From contig LNET01000105.1 in NCBI GenBank assembly GCA_001464055.1, forward strand, positions 1 through 64,000: 64,000 nucleotides of DNA, read 5' to 3'. Origin of the DNA: Burkholderiales bacterium Ga0077543 (GTDB taxonomy: Bacteria; Pseudomonadota; Gammaproteobacteria; Burkholderiales; Burkholderiaceae_C). Below the pieces are notes generated by a model, which made no database searches, was not told where the DNA came from, and saw only the letters and a program-made list of their open reading frames with translations. This document shows, one piece after another, positions 47,516 to 56,127 of this stretch. A program made the position numbers and the translations under genes. Each line of letters begins with the position of its first letter. The stretch's first letter is position 1.

Positions 47516-48181
47516 ATGCCCGCCGCCGCACCGAAGAAGCCCCGCCGCACCGCCGAACGCATCCTCGAGGTGTCGCTGGACCTGTTCAACCGCTTCGGCG
47601 AACCCAATGTCAGCACCACGCTGATCAGCGCCGAGATGCGCATCAGCCCGGGCAACCTGTACTACCACTACCCGGCCAAGGACGAGCTGATCAACACGCT
47701 GTTCAACCGCTTCGAGGCGGCGCTGAACGAGCTGCTCGTCGCCGCCGACGGCGTCGAGAACGTCGAGGACGCCTGGTTGTTCTTCCACATGCTGTTCGAA
47801 CTGATCTGGCAGTACCGATTCCTGTACCGCGACCTGAACGACCTGCTCAGCAAGAACCGCCGCCTGGAAACGCACTTCCAGTTCGTGCTGAAGAACAAGA
47901 CACGGGCGGTGCAGGGCCTGCTGGACGGCCTGTCGCGCAGCGGCGTGGTGCAGATCACCGGCGTCGAAGCCGCACCGGTGTCGACCGCGATGGTGGTGGT
48001 GCTGACCTACTGGCTCAGCTTCGAATACGTGCGCGAGCCGCGCAAGGCGCTGGACGCCGACAGCGCGGCCGGTTCAGTGTCGCGCGGGGCGTACCACGTG
48101 CTGAGCCTGCTGCTGCCCTACCTGGAACAAGCCTCGCGCACGCACCTGCACCGGCTGGCGAGTTCATACCAGCCGGGCTGA
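47516..48181 (+). CDS. TetR-family transcriptional regulator
   Basis: 221 residues. N-terminal helix-turn-helix ILEVSLDLFNRFGEPNVSTT and ISPGNLYYHYPAKDELI; a larger C-terminal ligand/dimer domain (residues 60-200). The HTH is intact and highly basic at the start (MPAAAPKKPRRTAERILE). Divergent from the ABC exporter genes. An operator is expected in the 58-bp gap, but no clear palindrome is visible to me there. Confidence 0.88.
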   Translation: MPAAAPKKPRRTAERILEVSLDLFNRFGEPNVSTTLISAEMRISPGNLYYHYPAKDELINTLFNRFEAALNELLVAADGVENVEDAWLFFHMLFELIWQYRFLYRDLNDLLSKNRRLETHFQFVLKNKTRAVQGLLDGLSRSGVVQITGVEAAPVSTAMVVVLTYWLSFEYVREPRKALDADSAAGSVSRGAYHVLSLLLPYLEQASRTHLHRLASSYQPG

Positions 48182-48229
48182 GGTACTGCCAGGCGCGCAG
48201 GCCACGCCAAACGCCATGCGGGCCTGTGG

Positions 48230-48700
48230 TCAAACCTCGCCGCCGAACTTCTTGATGAGGTTGGCGATGTACTTTTCGACCAGCTTCTCGAATTCGCCGC
48301 TGACCACCGGTACGACCACCATCTTCATCAGCCCGGGCAGCGGCACGTCGACCTTGCCGGTGATCTTCAGTTCGATGCCCGTGCTCTTCTTCTGGTCGGT
48401 GATCTTCCAGCTGCCGCCCACCAGGGCATTGCCCTCGCCCTTCACCGGCGTCCACACCACCGTACCCTTGGCGCGGTTGGACACGTATTTGCTGGCGTAG
48501 ATGGTCTGGATGCTGACCTGGCCGCTGCCGACTTTTTCCATTTCCCAGCGATACACGCCACCACCCAGGTCGACCAGCTGGTCCACTTTCGGGAAAAAAC
48601 TCACCGAGGTGGGCACGTCGGAGAGAACGTCGAAGACTTCCTTGAAAGGCGCCTTGACGGCAAATTCGTAACCCAGGTCGATGTCGACGATGATGGCCAT
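48230..48700 (-). CDS. SRPBCC/START-like lipid-binding protein
   Basis: 156 residues from the ATG with AGGAG nine bases upstream. Reads as a helix-grip fold of the SRPBCC superfamily: FAVKAPFKEVFDVLSDVPTSV, the Trp-rich GSWKITDQKKSTGIEL and the C-terminal helix KLVEKYIANLIKKF. Such proteins bind hydrophobic ligands. It follows the WS/DGAT gene on the same strand (72 bp), hinting at lipid handling. Confidence 0.8.
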   Translation of the reverse strand: MAIIVDIDLGYEFAVKAPFKEVFDVLSDVPTSVSFFPKVDQLVDLGGGVYRWEMEKVGSGQVSIQTIYASKYVSNRAKGTVVWTPVKGEGNALVGGSWKITDQKKSTGIELKITGKVDVPLPGLMKMVVVPVVSGEFEKLVEKYIANLIKKFGGEV

Positions 48701-48772
48701 GGTGCAGGTCTCCTCTGGCAAAGCCGCTGTACTTGGCCGCACATTGTGCCCAGCCTGCAGCCTGACGCCGTT

Positions 48773-50254
48773 TCAGACCGCGGCTTCGCGGCCCCAGGGC
48801 AGCATCAGGGTGAGCAGCAACAACTTGTCGAACTCGGGCTCGAAGCGGTCGATCACCTCTTGCGGCTCGGGGCACAGTGCCTCGTCGGTGATCAGGCCGA
48901 ACTGCACACCGCCGCCATAGGACAGGATCGACACACCCACGCCGATATCGCCCGAGGCCGGCACCCAGAACATGGTCTGGCGCAGCGTGGCGCCGCAGAA
49001 CTTCAGGTGCTGGGCCGGGCCAGGCACGTTGGTCATCACCGCAGTGGCCTTCTTCGCGAACATGCCCAGCACCATGTCCTGCACCGGCTTGATGAACAGG
49101 CCGCTCATCGCCAGCACCGCAAACGCCAGCAGCGGCTGGTAGCTGCCCTTCAGTTCGTCCATGCGCCGGTGCACGGCATAGACACGTTCGACCGGGTTGT
49201 CCACACCGATGGGCAGCACCAGCGGCGCCAGGCCGAAGCGGTTGCCCAGCTTCCAGGCCTGGTCCAGTGGGCGCAGGTTCACCGGCACCATGGCGCGGAT
49301 CTCCTTGGCTCGCGGGTCCTGGCCACGGCCGCGCAGGTATTCGCCGAAAGCCCCGGCGGCGCAGGACAGCAGGACGTCGTTGACCGAGCAGCCCAGGCCG
49401 CGGCCGATGGCCTTCACCTCGTCCAGCGGCAGCGGCTCGCTCCAGGCCACGACCTTGCGGCCGCTGGGCCGGCCTTTCAGCAAGGTGGGCGAGTCGTCGG
49501 CCATCAGCGCCAGCGCACCCACGTCGGCCAGCACCTGCACGCCGCTCCTGGCCATGTCGACGCTGCCCAGCAGGTTCTGCTGCGGGTGCGCCAGCATCTC
49601 CAGCGACTTGGCCACGCCGCCGCCATACATGGCCACGGCCTTCACGGCGATGTCGGTCAGGGGCTTGAGCACGGCGTCGGCCAGCCAGTCGCCTTCGTTG
49701 GTGCGGTCGTCGCCTGTGGCATCGGCTTCGGGCCGGCTGCGGCGGCGGCGTTTCGGAGGGTCGCTGCCGCCGTCGGTGATCGACAGCATCACCGAGATGA
49801 GCGCGATGCCGTCGCCGATGCAATGGTGCACCCGCGCCACGAGAGCACTGCCACCTTCATAGTGTTCGATGAAGTGGAACTGCCACAGCGGGCGCTGCGG
49901 ATCCAGGGGCCGGGTGGCCAGTTCACCGCACAGGCGCTGCAGCGCGTGGCGTTCGGTTTCACCGCGACCTGGAACCAGCGATTCGGCAAGGACATGCCTG
50001 TCGATCTGGAAGTCGTCGTCGTGCACCCAGTTCGCGCCCATGGCATCGGCCACGGCCTTCTGGCGAAAGCGGTCGTACTGCAGCAGCTTGGACTCGATGC
50101 GGTCCTTCAGCGCCTGCAGCGTGATGGCCGGTGTCAGCAGCCAGACGCCGACGATCATCATCAGGTTGACGTCGTTGTCCATGCGCAGCCAGGCGGTGTC
50201 CACCCGCGACATGCGTTCGGCCGCGGGCTGGGCCGGGTTTTCGCCTTGCGGCAT
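48773..50254 (-). CDS. Wax ester synthase / diacylglycerol acyltransferase (WS/DGAT)
   Basis: 493 residues. The condensing motif HHxxxDG is intact as His143-His144-CIG-Asp148-Gly149 (RVHHCIGDGIAL). An N-terminal MSRVDTAWLRMDNDVNLMMI and C-terminal VPGPAQHLKFCGATLRQ are typical. The enzyme esterifies acyl-CoA with fatty alcohols or diacylglycerol to make wax ester or triacylglycerol for inclusion bodies. Divergent from the acyl-CoA-binding protein gene with 117 bp between them. Confidence 0.92.
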   Translation of the reverse strand: MPQGENPAQPAAERMSRVDTAWLRMDNDVNLMMIVGVWLLTPAITLQALKDRIESKLLQYDRFRQKAVADAMGANWVHDDDFQIDRHVLAESLVPGRGETERHALQRLCGELATRPLDPQRPLWQFHFIEHYEGGSALVARVHHCIGDGIALISVMLSITDGGSDPPKRRRRSRPEADATGDDRTNEGDWLADAVLKPLTDIAVKAVAMYGGGVAKSLEMLAHPQQNLLGSVDMARSGVQVLADVGALALMADDSPTLLKGRPSGRKVVAWSEPLPLDEVKAIGRGLGCSVNDVLLSCAAGAFGEYLRGRGQDPRAKEIRAMVPVNLRPLDQAWKLGNRFGLAPLVLPIGVDNPVERVYAVHRRMDELKGSYQPLLAFAVLAMSGLFIKPVQDMVLGMFAKKATAVMTNVPGPAQHLKFCGATLRQTMFWVPASGDIGVGVSILSYGGGVQFGLITDEALCPEPQEVIDRFEPEFDKLLLLTLMLPWGREAAV

Positions 50255-50371
50255 CGGGTTTTCCTTGGGGGCTGCGGTGGCGGAGGCTGCGCACGATGCT
50301 GGGTAACATCCCGGGCGTCAAGTTCAGACTAACACCCAAGCCCCGCACACCCGCCTTCAAGGAACGCCGCC

Positions 50372-50626
50372 ATGTCCAAGCTGAAAGCCCAGTTCGAAGC
50401 CGCCGTTGCCGCCAGCAAGAGCCTGCCCGAGAAGCCGGACAACGCCACGTTGCTGCAGATCTATGCGCTGTACAAGCAGGCCACCGCTGGCGATGTCGAA
50501 GGCAAGCGGCCGGGCTTCACCGACATGGTGGGCCGCGCCAAGTACGACGCCTGGGCCGGCGTGAAGGGCAAGGGCACCGACGATGCCATGCAGGAATACA
50601 TCGACCTGATCGAATCCCTGAAGTAG
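50372..50626 (+). CDS. Acyl-CoA-binding protein
   Basis: 84 residues, the normal ACBP length. Four-helix bundle with QFEAAVAASKSLPEKPDN, the acyl-CoA pocket LLQIYALYKQATAGD and GRAKYDAWAGVKGKGTDDAM (the Lys/Tyr and Trp/Lys positions). Binds medium- and long-chain acyl-CoA. It faces WS/DGAT on the other strand, so it may supply substrate to it. Its convergent neighbour is a glutathione peroxidase-like gene. Confidence 0.94.
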   Translation: MSKLKAQFEAAVAASKSLPEKPDNATLLQIYALYKQATAGDVEGKRPGFTDMVGRAKYDAWAGVKGKGTDDAMQEYIDLIESLK

Positions 50627-50632
50627 CCTGGA

Positions 50633-50663
50633 CTGGCGGCGAACAGCATTACTTCGCCGCCAG
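50633..50663. terminator. Eleven-bp inverted repeat between acbp and gpx
   Basis: CTGGCGGCGAA and TTCGCCGCCAG (a perfect 11-bp inverted repeat) with nine bases between. It overlaps the gpx stop codon and follows the ACBP stop by six bases. No T tract, so it is at best a rho-independent-like or a bidirectional pausing hairpin. Confidence 0.45.
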
Positions 50664-51239
50664 CGCCTTCTCCACGGCCGCTACCAGAGTCGGGCTGAGC
50701 GGGTCGACATTGCTGCCGTAACTGGCCAGCGGCTTGCCGCTGCGGTCGACCAGGTACTTGTGGAAGTTCCAGCGCGGCGCCTGTCCGGTAGCCTGGGCCA
50801 GTTGCTGGTAGAGCGGGTTGGCGCTGTTGCCCTTCACGCTGGTGCGGCTGAACATCGGGAACTTCACGCCATAGGTGTTGAAGCAAAGGTCGGCGATCTT
50901 CTTGCTGTCGGTCGACTCCTGGTTGAAGTCGTTCGTTGGGAAGCCCAGGATCACCAGCCCCTTGTCGGCGTAGCGGGCGTTCAGTTTTTCCAGGCCTTCG
51001 TACTGGGGCGTGAAGCCGCAGAAACTGGCGGTGTTGACGACCAGCAGTACCTTGCCGGCGTACTGGCACAACGCCTGCGGCTTCTCGTCTTGCAGGCGCG
51101 GGAAGCTGTGCTGCAGCAGCGCCGGGCAGGCAGCGGCGGGGGCAGTGGCGGCGGGCTTCTGGGCCTGGACGGCCAGGGGCGCCAGCCCGGCCGCCACCAG
51201 CGCGGCACAGGCCAGCAAGGTCGAAACAGCAAGGCGCAT
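50649..51239 (-). CDS. Exported glutathione peroxidase-family protein
   Basis: 196 residues with an N-terminal signal (AALVAAGLAPLAVQA) and a second Cys/Ala-rich linker. Thioredoxin-fold GPx core with the peroxidatic cysteine Cys74 (VVNTASFCGFTPQYEGLEKL) and WNFHKYLVDR (Trp/Asn of the tetrad). The tetrad Gln of FPCNQF is Asp here (FPTNDFNQE). Likely periplasmic thiol peroxidase. Lies directly after cbbY on the same strand. Confidence 0.86.
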   Translation of the reverse strand: MRLAVSTLLACAALVAAGLAPLAVQAQKPAATAPAAACPALLQHSFPRLQDEKPQALCQYAGKVLLVVNTASFCGFTPQYEGLEKLNARYADKGLVILGFPTNDFNQESTDSKKIADLCFNTYGVKFPMFSRTSVKGNSANPLYQQLAQATGQAPRWNFHKYLVDRSGKPLASYGSNVDPLSPTLVAAVEKALAAK

Positions 51240-51242
51240 GGT

Positions 51243-51986
51243 TCAAGCTCCAGACATCGGGTTCCAGGAAATACTGCCAGAGCCTGACTGAAGAAGCCGA
51301 GCCAGGGTCATTGCCGGCGCCTCGTCGAGGTCGCCGCGCACCCAGGCGGCGCCTTCGAAGACCGCATCGACGAAGAACTCGCTGCGCGTCACGCCACAGG
51401 CGACGCCCGCGGCCCGTGCGGCCTGCAGGCCGTTCGGCGAGTCTTCCAGGGCAAACGCGTCGGCGGCCGGCACGCCCAGCCGTTGCAGCGCGATGCGGTA
51501 GGCCAGCGGGTCTGGCTTCTTCACCGCCGCGTCCTCGGCACCGACCACCACCGGAAAGATGTCCCTCCAGTGCTCGCCCCAGAGGCTGGCAAACAAGGCG
51601 GCGACATTGCCGCGGCTGGTGGTGGTGGCCACCGCCATCTTCACGCCCGCGGCCTGGCATTCGGCCACCAGGCGTTTCACGCCCGGTCGCGCAGGAAGCC
51701 CGCTGCGGGCCACGATGTCGGTGTAGAAGCGGTTCTTGCGGCCATGCACCTCGAGCATCAGGGCCTGGCGTTCTGCGCCTGCGGGTGGCGCATCGGGCCG
51801 ACGCGCCATGTCGTGCAGCAGCCGCTCCTGGCCACCCGCCACATGCAGCAGTTCTGCATACAGCGCGAGGTCCCAGCGCCAGGCCAGGCCCAGCGCCTCG
51901 AAGGCCAGATTGAAGGCGATGCGGTGGCCGTCGCGTTCGGTCTCGGCAATCGTGCCGTCGACATCCCAGATGAGCGCCTTCAGCAT
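51243..51986 (-). CDS. cbbY: HAD-family phosphatase, CbbY-like
   Basis: 247 residues. HAD motifs: WDVDGTIAETERDGHR (motif I, DxDGT), ATTTSRGNV (II) and EDSPNGLQAARAAG (IV), with the KKPDPLAY lysine. The cap WRWDLALYAELLHVAGGQERL resembles CbbY of Rhodobacter, which removes xylulose-1,5-bisphosphate, an inhibitor of RuBisCO. A start 27 bp upstream overlaps prk and is rejected. Immediately downstream of prk. Confidence 0.85.
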   Translation of the reverse strand: MLKALIWDVDGTIAETERDGHRIAFNLAFEALGLAWRWDLALYAELLHVAGGQERLLHDMARRPDAPPAGAERQALMLEVHGRKNRFYTDIVARSGLPARPGVKRLVAECQAAGVKMAVATTTSRGNVAALFASLWGEHWRDIFPVVVGAEDAAVKKPDPLAYRIALQRLGVPAADAFALEDSPNGLQAARAAGVACGVTRSEFFVDAVFEGAAWVRGDLDEAPAMTLARLLQSGSGSISWNPMSGA

Positions 51987-51993
51987 GGGCGGC

Positions 51994-52878
51994 TCAGATC
52001 GCACCCAGGGCACGCTGGCGGCGTTCCATCATGCGCCATATGAAGGGCGTGAAGATCAGTTGCATGGCCAGTTCCATCTTGCCACCGGGCACCACCACGG
52101 TGTTGGCACGGCTCATGAAGCTGTCGTGGATCATGCTCAGCAGGTAAGGGAAGTCGATGCCCTTCGGGTTGGCGAAGCGTATGACGCACAGGCTCTCGTC
52201 GGGCTGCGGAATGTCGCGGGCAATGAACGGGTTGCTGGTGTCGACGATGGGCACCCGCTGGAAATTCACGTGGGTGTGCGCGAACTGCGGCACGATGTAG
52301 TGCACATAGTCGGGCATGCGGCGCAGGATGGTGTCGGTGACGGCTTCGGCCGAATAGCCGCGCACGTGCTTGTCGCGCCAGAGCTTCTGGATCCATTCCA
52401 GATTGATCACCGGTACCACCCCGATCAGCAGGTCGGGGTAGCGCGCGATGTTGACGTCTGGCGTGACCACGGCGCCATGCAGGCCTTCGTAGAACAGCAG
52501 GTCGGTGTCGGTGGGCAGGTCTTCCCAGGGTGTGAAGGTGCCGGGCTCCTGGCCATGAGGCTTGGCTTCGGCCGGGTCGTGCAGATACTTGCGGCTGCGT
52601 CCCGTGCCACTTTCGCCGTAGTCGCGGAACAACGCCTCGAGTTCCGGAAACAGGTTGTTCTCGGGTCCGAAGTGGCTGAAGTTCTTGTTGCCGGCCTTTT
52701 CGGCCTCGGCCTGGCGGGCGCGCATCTCCAGGCGGGTGTAGCGATGGAAGCTGTCGCCTTCGACCACCGCGGCCCGAACTTTCTCGCGCCTGAAGATGTT
52801 CTCGAAGGTACTCGTCACGGAACTGGTGCCTGCACCGGAAGAACCGGTGATGGCGACGATGGGATGCAAGTGGCTCAT
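51994..52878 (-). CDS. prk: Phosphoribulokinase
   Basis: Makes ribulose-1,5-bisphosphate from ribulose-5-phosphate and ATP, the committed kinase of the Calvin cycle. 294 residues, the length of the proteobacterial PrkA/CbbP type. P-loop AITGSSGAGTSSVTSTFENI, catalytic region VEGDSFHRYTRLEM and LLFYEGLHGAVV. The family member usually requires AMP/NADH regulation in proteobacteria. Stop lies 7 bp before cbbY. Confidence 0.96.
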   Translation of the reverse strand: MSHLHPIVAITGSSGAGTSSVTSTFENIFRREKVRAAVVEGDSFHRYTRLEMRARQAEAEKAGNKNFSHFGPENNLFPELEALFRDYGESGTGRSRKYLHDPAEAKPHGQEPGTFTPWEDLPTDTDLLFYEGLHGAVVTPDVNIARYPDLLIGVVPVINLEWIQKLWRDKHVRGYSAEAVTDTILRRMPDYVHYIVPQFAHTHVNFQRVPIVDTSNPFIARDIPQPDESLCVIRFANPKGIDFPYLLSMIHDSFMSRANTVVVPGGKMELAMQLIFTPFIWRMMERRQRALGAI

Positions 52879-52898
52879 GCTTGGGCGGCTCCGCGCGG

Positions 52899-54011
52899 TC
52901 AATCCCGGAACAGGCTGCGTTCGGCGAACAAGGGGTTGGCGACATCGCGGGTAGCGGTGTCGGCGTGATAACGCTCGATTCTCTCGACCTCGTTGCGGCT
53001 GCCGAAAACCACGCCGACACGCTGCTGCAGTTCGCTGGGCTGCACGCCCAGCACGGGCTGGCGACCGGTGCTGGCGCGGCCACCGGCCTGTTCCATGATC
53101 AGCCCGATCGGGTTGGCTTCATACAACAGGCGCAGGCGGCCTGGCTTCCTGGGGTCCCGGGTGTCACGCGGGTACATGAAGACACCGCCGCGCAGCAGCA
53201 CACGGTGGGCCTCGGCCACCATGCTGGCGATCCAGCGCATGTTGAAGTCCTTGCCACGCGGGCCGGTCTTGCCCGCCAGGCACTCGTCGACATAACGCTT
53301 CACCGGCGGCTCCCAGAAGCGCGAGTTGCTGCTGTTGATGGCGAATTCCTGGGTGTCGGGCGGTATCCGGATGTCAGGGTGGGTCAGCTTGAATTCGCCC
53401 AGGTTCGGGTCGAGCGTGAAACCCACGACGCCTGCGCCCACCGTCAGGATCAGCATCGTGGCCGGCCCGTACAGCGCATACCCTGCCGCGACCTGCCGCG
53501 TGCCCGGCTGCAGGAAGTCGGCCTCGGTGACGTCACGCCCGGGTGGTTCTTCTGCCTCGTTTGCATCCGAGGGAAGACGAAGGATGCTGAAGATGCTGCC
53601 CACCGAGACGTTCACGTCGATGGTGCTGCTGCCGTCCAGGGGGTCGAACACCAGCAGGTACTTGCCACGCGCGTAAGCAACAGGTATCTGGTGGGGAGCA
53701 TCCATTTCCTCGCTGGCCATGCCCGCGAGATTGCCGCTCCATTCCGTGGTGCGGATGAAGATCTCGTTGGCGACCAGATCCATGGACTTTGACGCCCCGC
53801 CCTGCAGCTTGAGATCAAGCCCGGGGTCGGCGTCACTGGCCTGATCCGTGTTCGGGTCGCCCAGCGCACCAAAGGCGACCGAGCGGCCAATGGCCTTGCA
53901 GGCCAGCGAGACATCCAGGATCAACGCATTGAGCTCGCCACTGGCACCCGGGAACCGGCGGCGCTGCTCGATCAGGTACTGCGTCAGGGTACGACGGTTG
54001 GACAAAGACAT
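52899..54011 (-). CDS. fbp: Fructose-1,6-bisphosphatase, class I
   Basis: 370 residues. Metal/active site [40 protein letters not shown] and the [17 protein letters not shown] motif. Converts fructose-1,6-bisphosphate to fructose-6-phosphate for Calvin regeneration or gluconeogenesis. In one direction with prk and cbbY. Its start region overlaps the 3' end of the upstream unknown gene by 28 bp. The N-terminus [16 protein letters not shown] fits the family. Confidence 0.96.
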   Translation of the reverse strand: MSLSNRRTLTQYLIEQRRRFPGASGELNALILDVSLACKAIGRSVAFGALGDPNTDQASDADPGLDLKLQGGASKSMDLVANEIFIRTTEWSGNLAGMASEEMDAPHQIPVAYARGKYLLVFDPLDGSSTIDVNVSVGSIFSILRLPSDANEAEEPPGRDVTEADFLQPGTRQVAAGYALYGPATMLILTVGAGVVGFTLDPNLGEFKLTHPDIRIPPDTQEFAINSSNSRFWEPPVKRYVDECLAGKTGPRGKDFNMRWIASMVAEAHRVLLRGGVFMYPRDTRDPRKPGRLRLLYEANPIGLIMEQAGGRASTGRQPVLGVQPSELQQRVGVVFGSRNEVERIERYHADTATRDVANPLFAERSLFRD

Positions 54012-54394
54012 GGCGTGTTCGAGGCAAACGCGGGGAAAAGCAACAGGCGGACAAGGTCGAGCGCATTGCGCACGCTGCGGGCATGGGCGAAATGCGGCTG
54101 GCCCTTGCGCCGCTGCGGGTAGGTTTCGACGACCTCGCGCCTGCCCGGGCCGAAGCAGTAGTGCATGACAGCCACCATGCGGTTCTTGTCGCCGGCCAGT
54201 ATCGCCACCAGGTCGTCTTCCAGTTCGTCGATGACCGACAGCACCTGGCTTTCGGCCAGCACCTGGTTGACGGTGCGGGCGTCGCTGTTGCCCACAGTGC
54301 CAACACGGACCCCAGCGGTCATGAGCGTGGCGTCGTCGTGGCCGGCCAGCGCCGCCACCTGTGCACCCGGCATGGAATACAACGGTGTTGCCAT
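53984..54394 (-). CDS. Unknown protein immediately upstream of fbp in the Calvin-cycle cluster
   Basis: 136 residues from the ATG at 54394 ([20 protein letters not shown]). I recognise no domain. A fairly conserved-looking segment, [20 protein letters not shown] through [20 protein letters not shown], suggests a helical globular protein with a possible metal or redox Cys-His pair (HYCF). The C-terminal part is hydrophobic ([12 protein letters not shown]). Good codon bias and a 28-bp overlap with fbp support a real gene. It has no visible membrane anchor or signal peptide. Confidence 0.7.
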   Translation of the reverse strand: MATPLYSMPGAQVAALAGHDDATLMTAGVRVGTVGNSDARTVNQVLAESQVLSVIDELEDDLVAILAGDKNRMVAVMHYCFGPGRREVVETYPQRRKGQPHFAHARSVRNALDLVRLLLFPAFASNTPCLCPTVVP

Positions 54395-54692
54395 GGCTTG
54401 TCCCACTGTGTTGTTCGGCCTGTGCAGCGCTCTGCTTCGAACGCCATGACCGGAATGTAGTGCCTGGACAAGATCTTTAGACAACCGACCGAGCCAAGGC
54501 TCAAGTCACGAACCAGCCCCTGCACAGCACTTTTCGTCAGACTCGGGTTTTCACTGAGGCCACTGCCCGGTACAGCACGCCGTTGGGCCGACCCCCGCTC
54601 GAGGGGGCCACACGCGGCGAGTCGTTCGCGGCCCAGCTCCTGGTGTTGATTGATCGCCCCCGCGCGGGCTTCGGACGGCGTGCCAGCCTGGG
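54395..54692. other. Intergenic region, no gene seen
   Basis: 298 bp between the unknown Calvin-cluster gene and the PHA-granule protein, both on the minus strand. It should hold the promoter of the fbp-prk-cbbY unit. I see no convincing -35/-10 pair and no clear CbbR (LysR-type) T-N11-A box. The stretch is AT-richer near 54455-54485. Confidence 0.5.
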
Positions 54693-55049
54693 TCAGGACT
54701 TCCGCTGCGTCTTTTTGGCTGCAGCCGCCTTCTTCGCCGCCGGCGCCGCGGCGCGGCTGCTCTTGCTGAGCAGGGCGTCCAGGTTCTTCTCGATCTCGCT
54801 CTCGATCGTCTTGCTGAAAGCGCCGAGCAGGAAACCCAGCTTGGCGTTCAGGTCGAAGTGGTCGGCCGCCACCACCAGGGTACCGTTGACGCCGCTGCGC
54901 GTGAATTCGACGGTGTCGCTGAATTCGCCTTCGATCACGGTGCAGGCCATGTCGAACTTGGCCTCGACTTCCTCAGCCCACTTCCAGGCGATCTTGCGGG
55001 CCTTGGTCAGGCCGAGTTCGTGGTCTCGGTGGATGTGGATGTCGGCCAT
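54693..55049 (-). CDS. Polyhydroxyalkanoate-system protein (PHA granule-region type)
   Basis: 118 residues from ATG with DIHIHRDHELGLTKARKIAW, the conserved start of the PHA_gran_rgn family, then EGEFSDTVEFTRSGVNGTLV and a Lys/Ala-rich tail (AAKKAAAAKKTQRKS) like that of phasins. Probable PHA-granule-associated protein. A longer open frame upstream runs into the metallopeptidase gene and is not used. Confidence 0.84.
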   Translation of the reverse strand: MADIHIHRDHELGLTKARKIAWKWAEEVEAKFDMACTVIEGEFSDTVEFTRSGVNGTLVVAADHFDLNAKLGFLLGAFSKTIESEIEKNLDALLSKSSRAAAPAAKKAAAAKKTQRKS

Positions 55050-55056
55050 GCGGTGC

Positions 55057-56127
55057 TTACCTCGGTTTGAATGCCTGGAGTCTGCTGCGGCGCTCGGCCT
55101 TCGGCAAGTCGGACAACAGCTTGACCGCGGCGTAGAAGCGGTCGAAGTCGCGGCCCTGGGCTTCAAACAGCGCTTCGAAGGCTGGAACCAGTTCATCGTA
55201 GGCGGCCTGAACGGCAAACGCGGCGTTGTTGGCGCGGGCCACCCAGCCGTCATAGCCGCTGAAGCCAGCCCAGGGGCCGGCCTTCAGGGTTTCAACCTCG
55301 GCGCGGAAGTCGGCCATGGCCTGGGCCTTGGCCTGGCGCTTGTCGGCGTCGGGCTGCGGGCCGGCGTAGATGGCCGCCAGGCGCAGCCGCGTGCGCAGGG
55401 TCAGCGCCCGGAAAGCCTGGCGGCGGCGGTCGAGCGCGGCGTACTCGGCCCGCGCTGCCTCGCTGGCGTGCTGTTGCAGCCACATGGCACCGCCGATGCG
55501 CTCCACCGCCACGGCGAAGGACTCGTTGAACATCGTGTCGTCGTCGGCATAGGCCACCTGGTGGCTGAGTTCATGGAACAGCAGCCGCGCCAGTTCGCCT
55601 TCGGGCCAGAAGATGAAGGTGTTCAGCAAGGGGTCTCCGCCCAGCCAGTCGGTCCGGCCCAGCGTGCTGTAGGCCGGCACGCCGTAGACGCTGGTCTCCC
55701 AGCCCTGGCCGCGCAGTTCGGCGGCCAGCGTCTCGGCTGGTTCACGGCTGAAGTAGCCGCGGTAGCCCACGCAACCCACCACCGGAAAGCACCAGGTCTT
55801 CAGTTCCAGGGACAACTCGCCAGCGGCCACGACGTTGTAGACGACCGACGGCCGCTTCAGGTCGGCGTAGCCGCGGTAGCTGCGGTTGTCGGGCAGTTTG
55901 AGGTCACTCACCGCGAAGTCGCGCATGCGCTGGCTGAGCAGCAGGCGATCGCGCAGCGGCGCCGCGGTGGCGGGGTCGGCCACCAGCTCGGCCACGGGAC
56001 GGGCGGCGTTCACCAGGTGCAGGTGGCCGCCAGCGGCCTGGGCGTAGTAGCCCACGCTGCTGCAGCCGCTGGACAGGACCAACGCCACCGCAGCCGCCAC
56101 GAACGCGGCACCCAGCCACCAGCGCAT
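55057..56127 (-). CDS. Putative zinc aminopeptidase lipoprotein (PF10023-like)
   Basis: 356 residues with an N-terminal membrane/lipoprotein signal (LVLSSGCSSVGYYAQ). Zinc motif HELSH (His185-Glu-Leu-Ser-His189) followed by NESFAVAVERIG (a downstream Glu). The family was named putative aminopeptidase; the substrate is not established. Start overlaps the molybdopterin gene stop in TGATG, so the two may be coupled. Confidence 0.83.
   Translation of the reverse strand: MRWWLGAAFVAAAVALVLSSGCSSVGYYAQAAGGHLHLVNAARPVAELVADPATAAPLRDRLLLSQRMRDFAVSDLKLPDNRSYRGYADLKRPSVVYNVVAAGELSLELKTWCFPVVGCVGYRGYFSREPAETLAAELRGQGWETSVYGVPAYSTLGRTDWLGGDPLLNTFIFWPEGELARLLFHELSHQVAYADDDTMFNESFAVAVERIGGAMWLQQHASEAARAEYAALDRRRQAFRALTLRTRLRLAAIYAGPQPDADKRQAKAQAMADFRAEVETLKAGPWAGFSGYDGWVARANNAAFAVQAAYDELVPAFEALFEAQGRDFDRFYAAVKLLSDLPKAERRSRLQAFKPR

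Noticed and set aside
48190-48230. CAGGCC/GGCCTG inverted repeat between tetR and the SRPBCC gene as a terminator
   Set aside because: Stem of six bp with a 17-base loop and no T tract; too weak to call.
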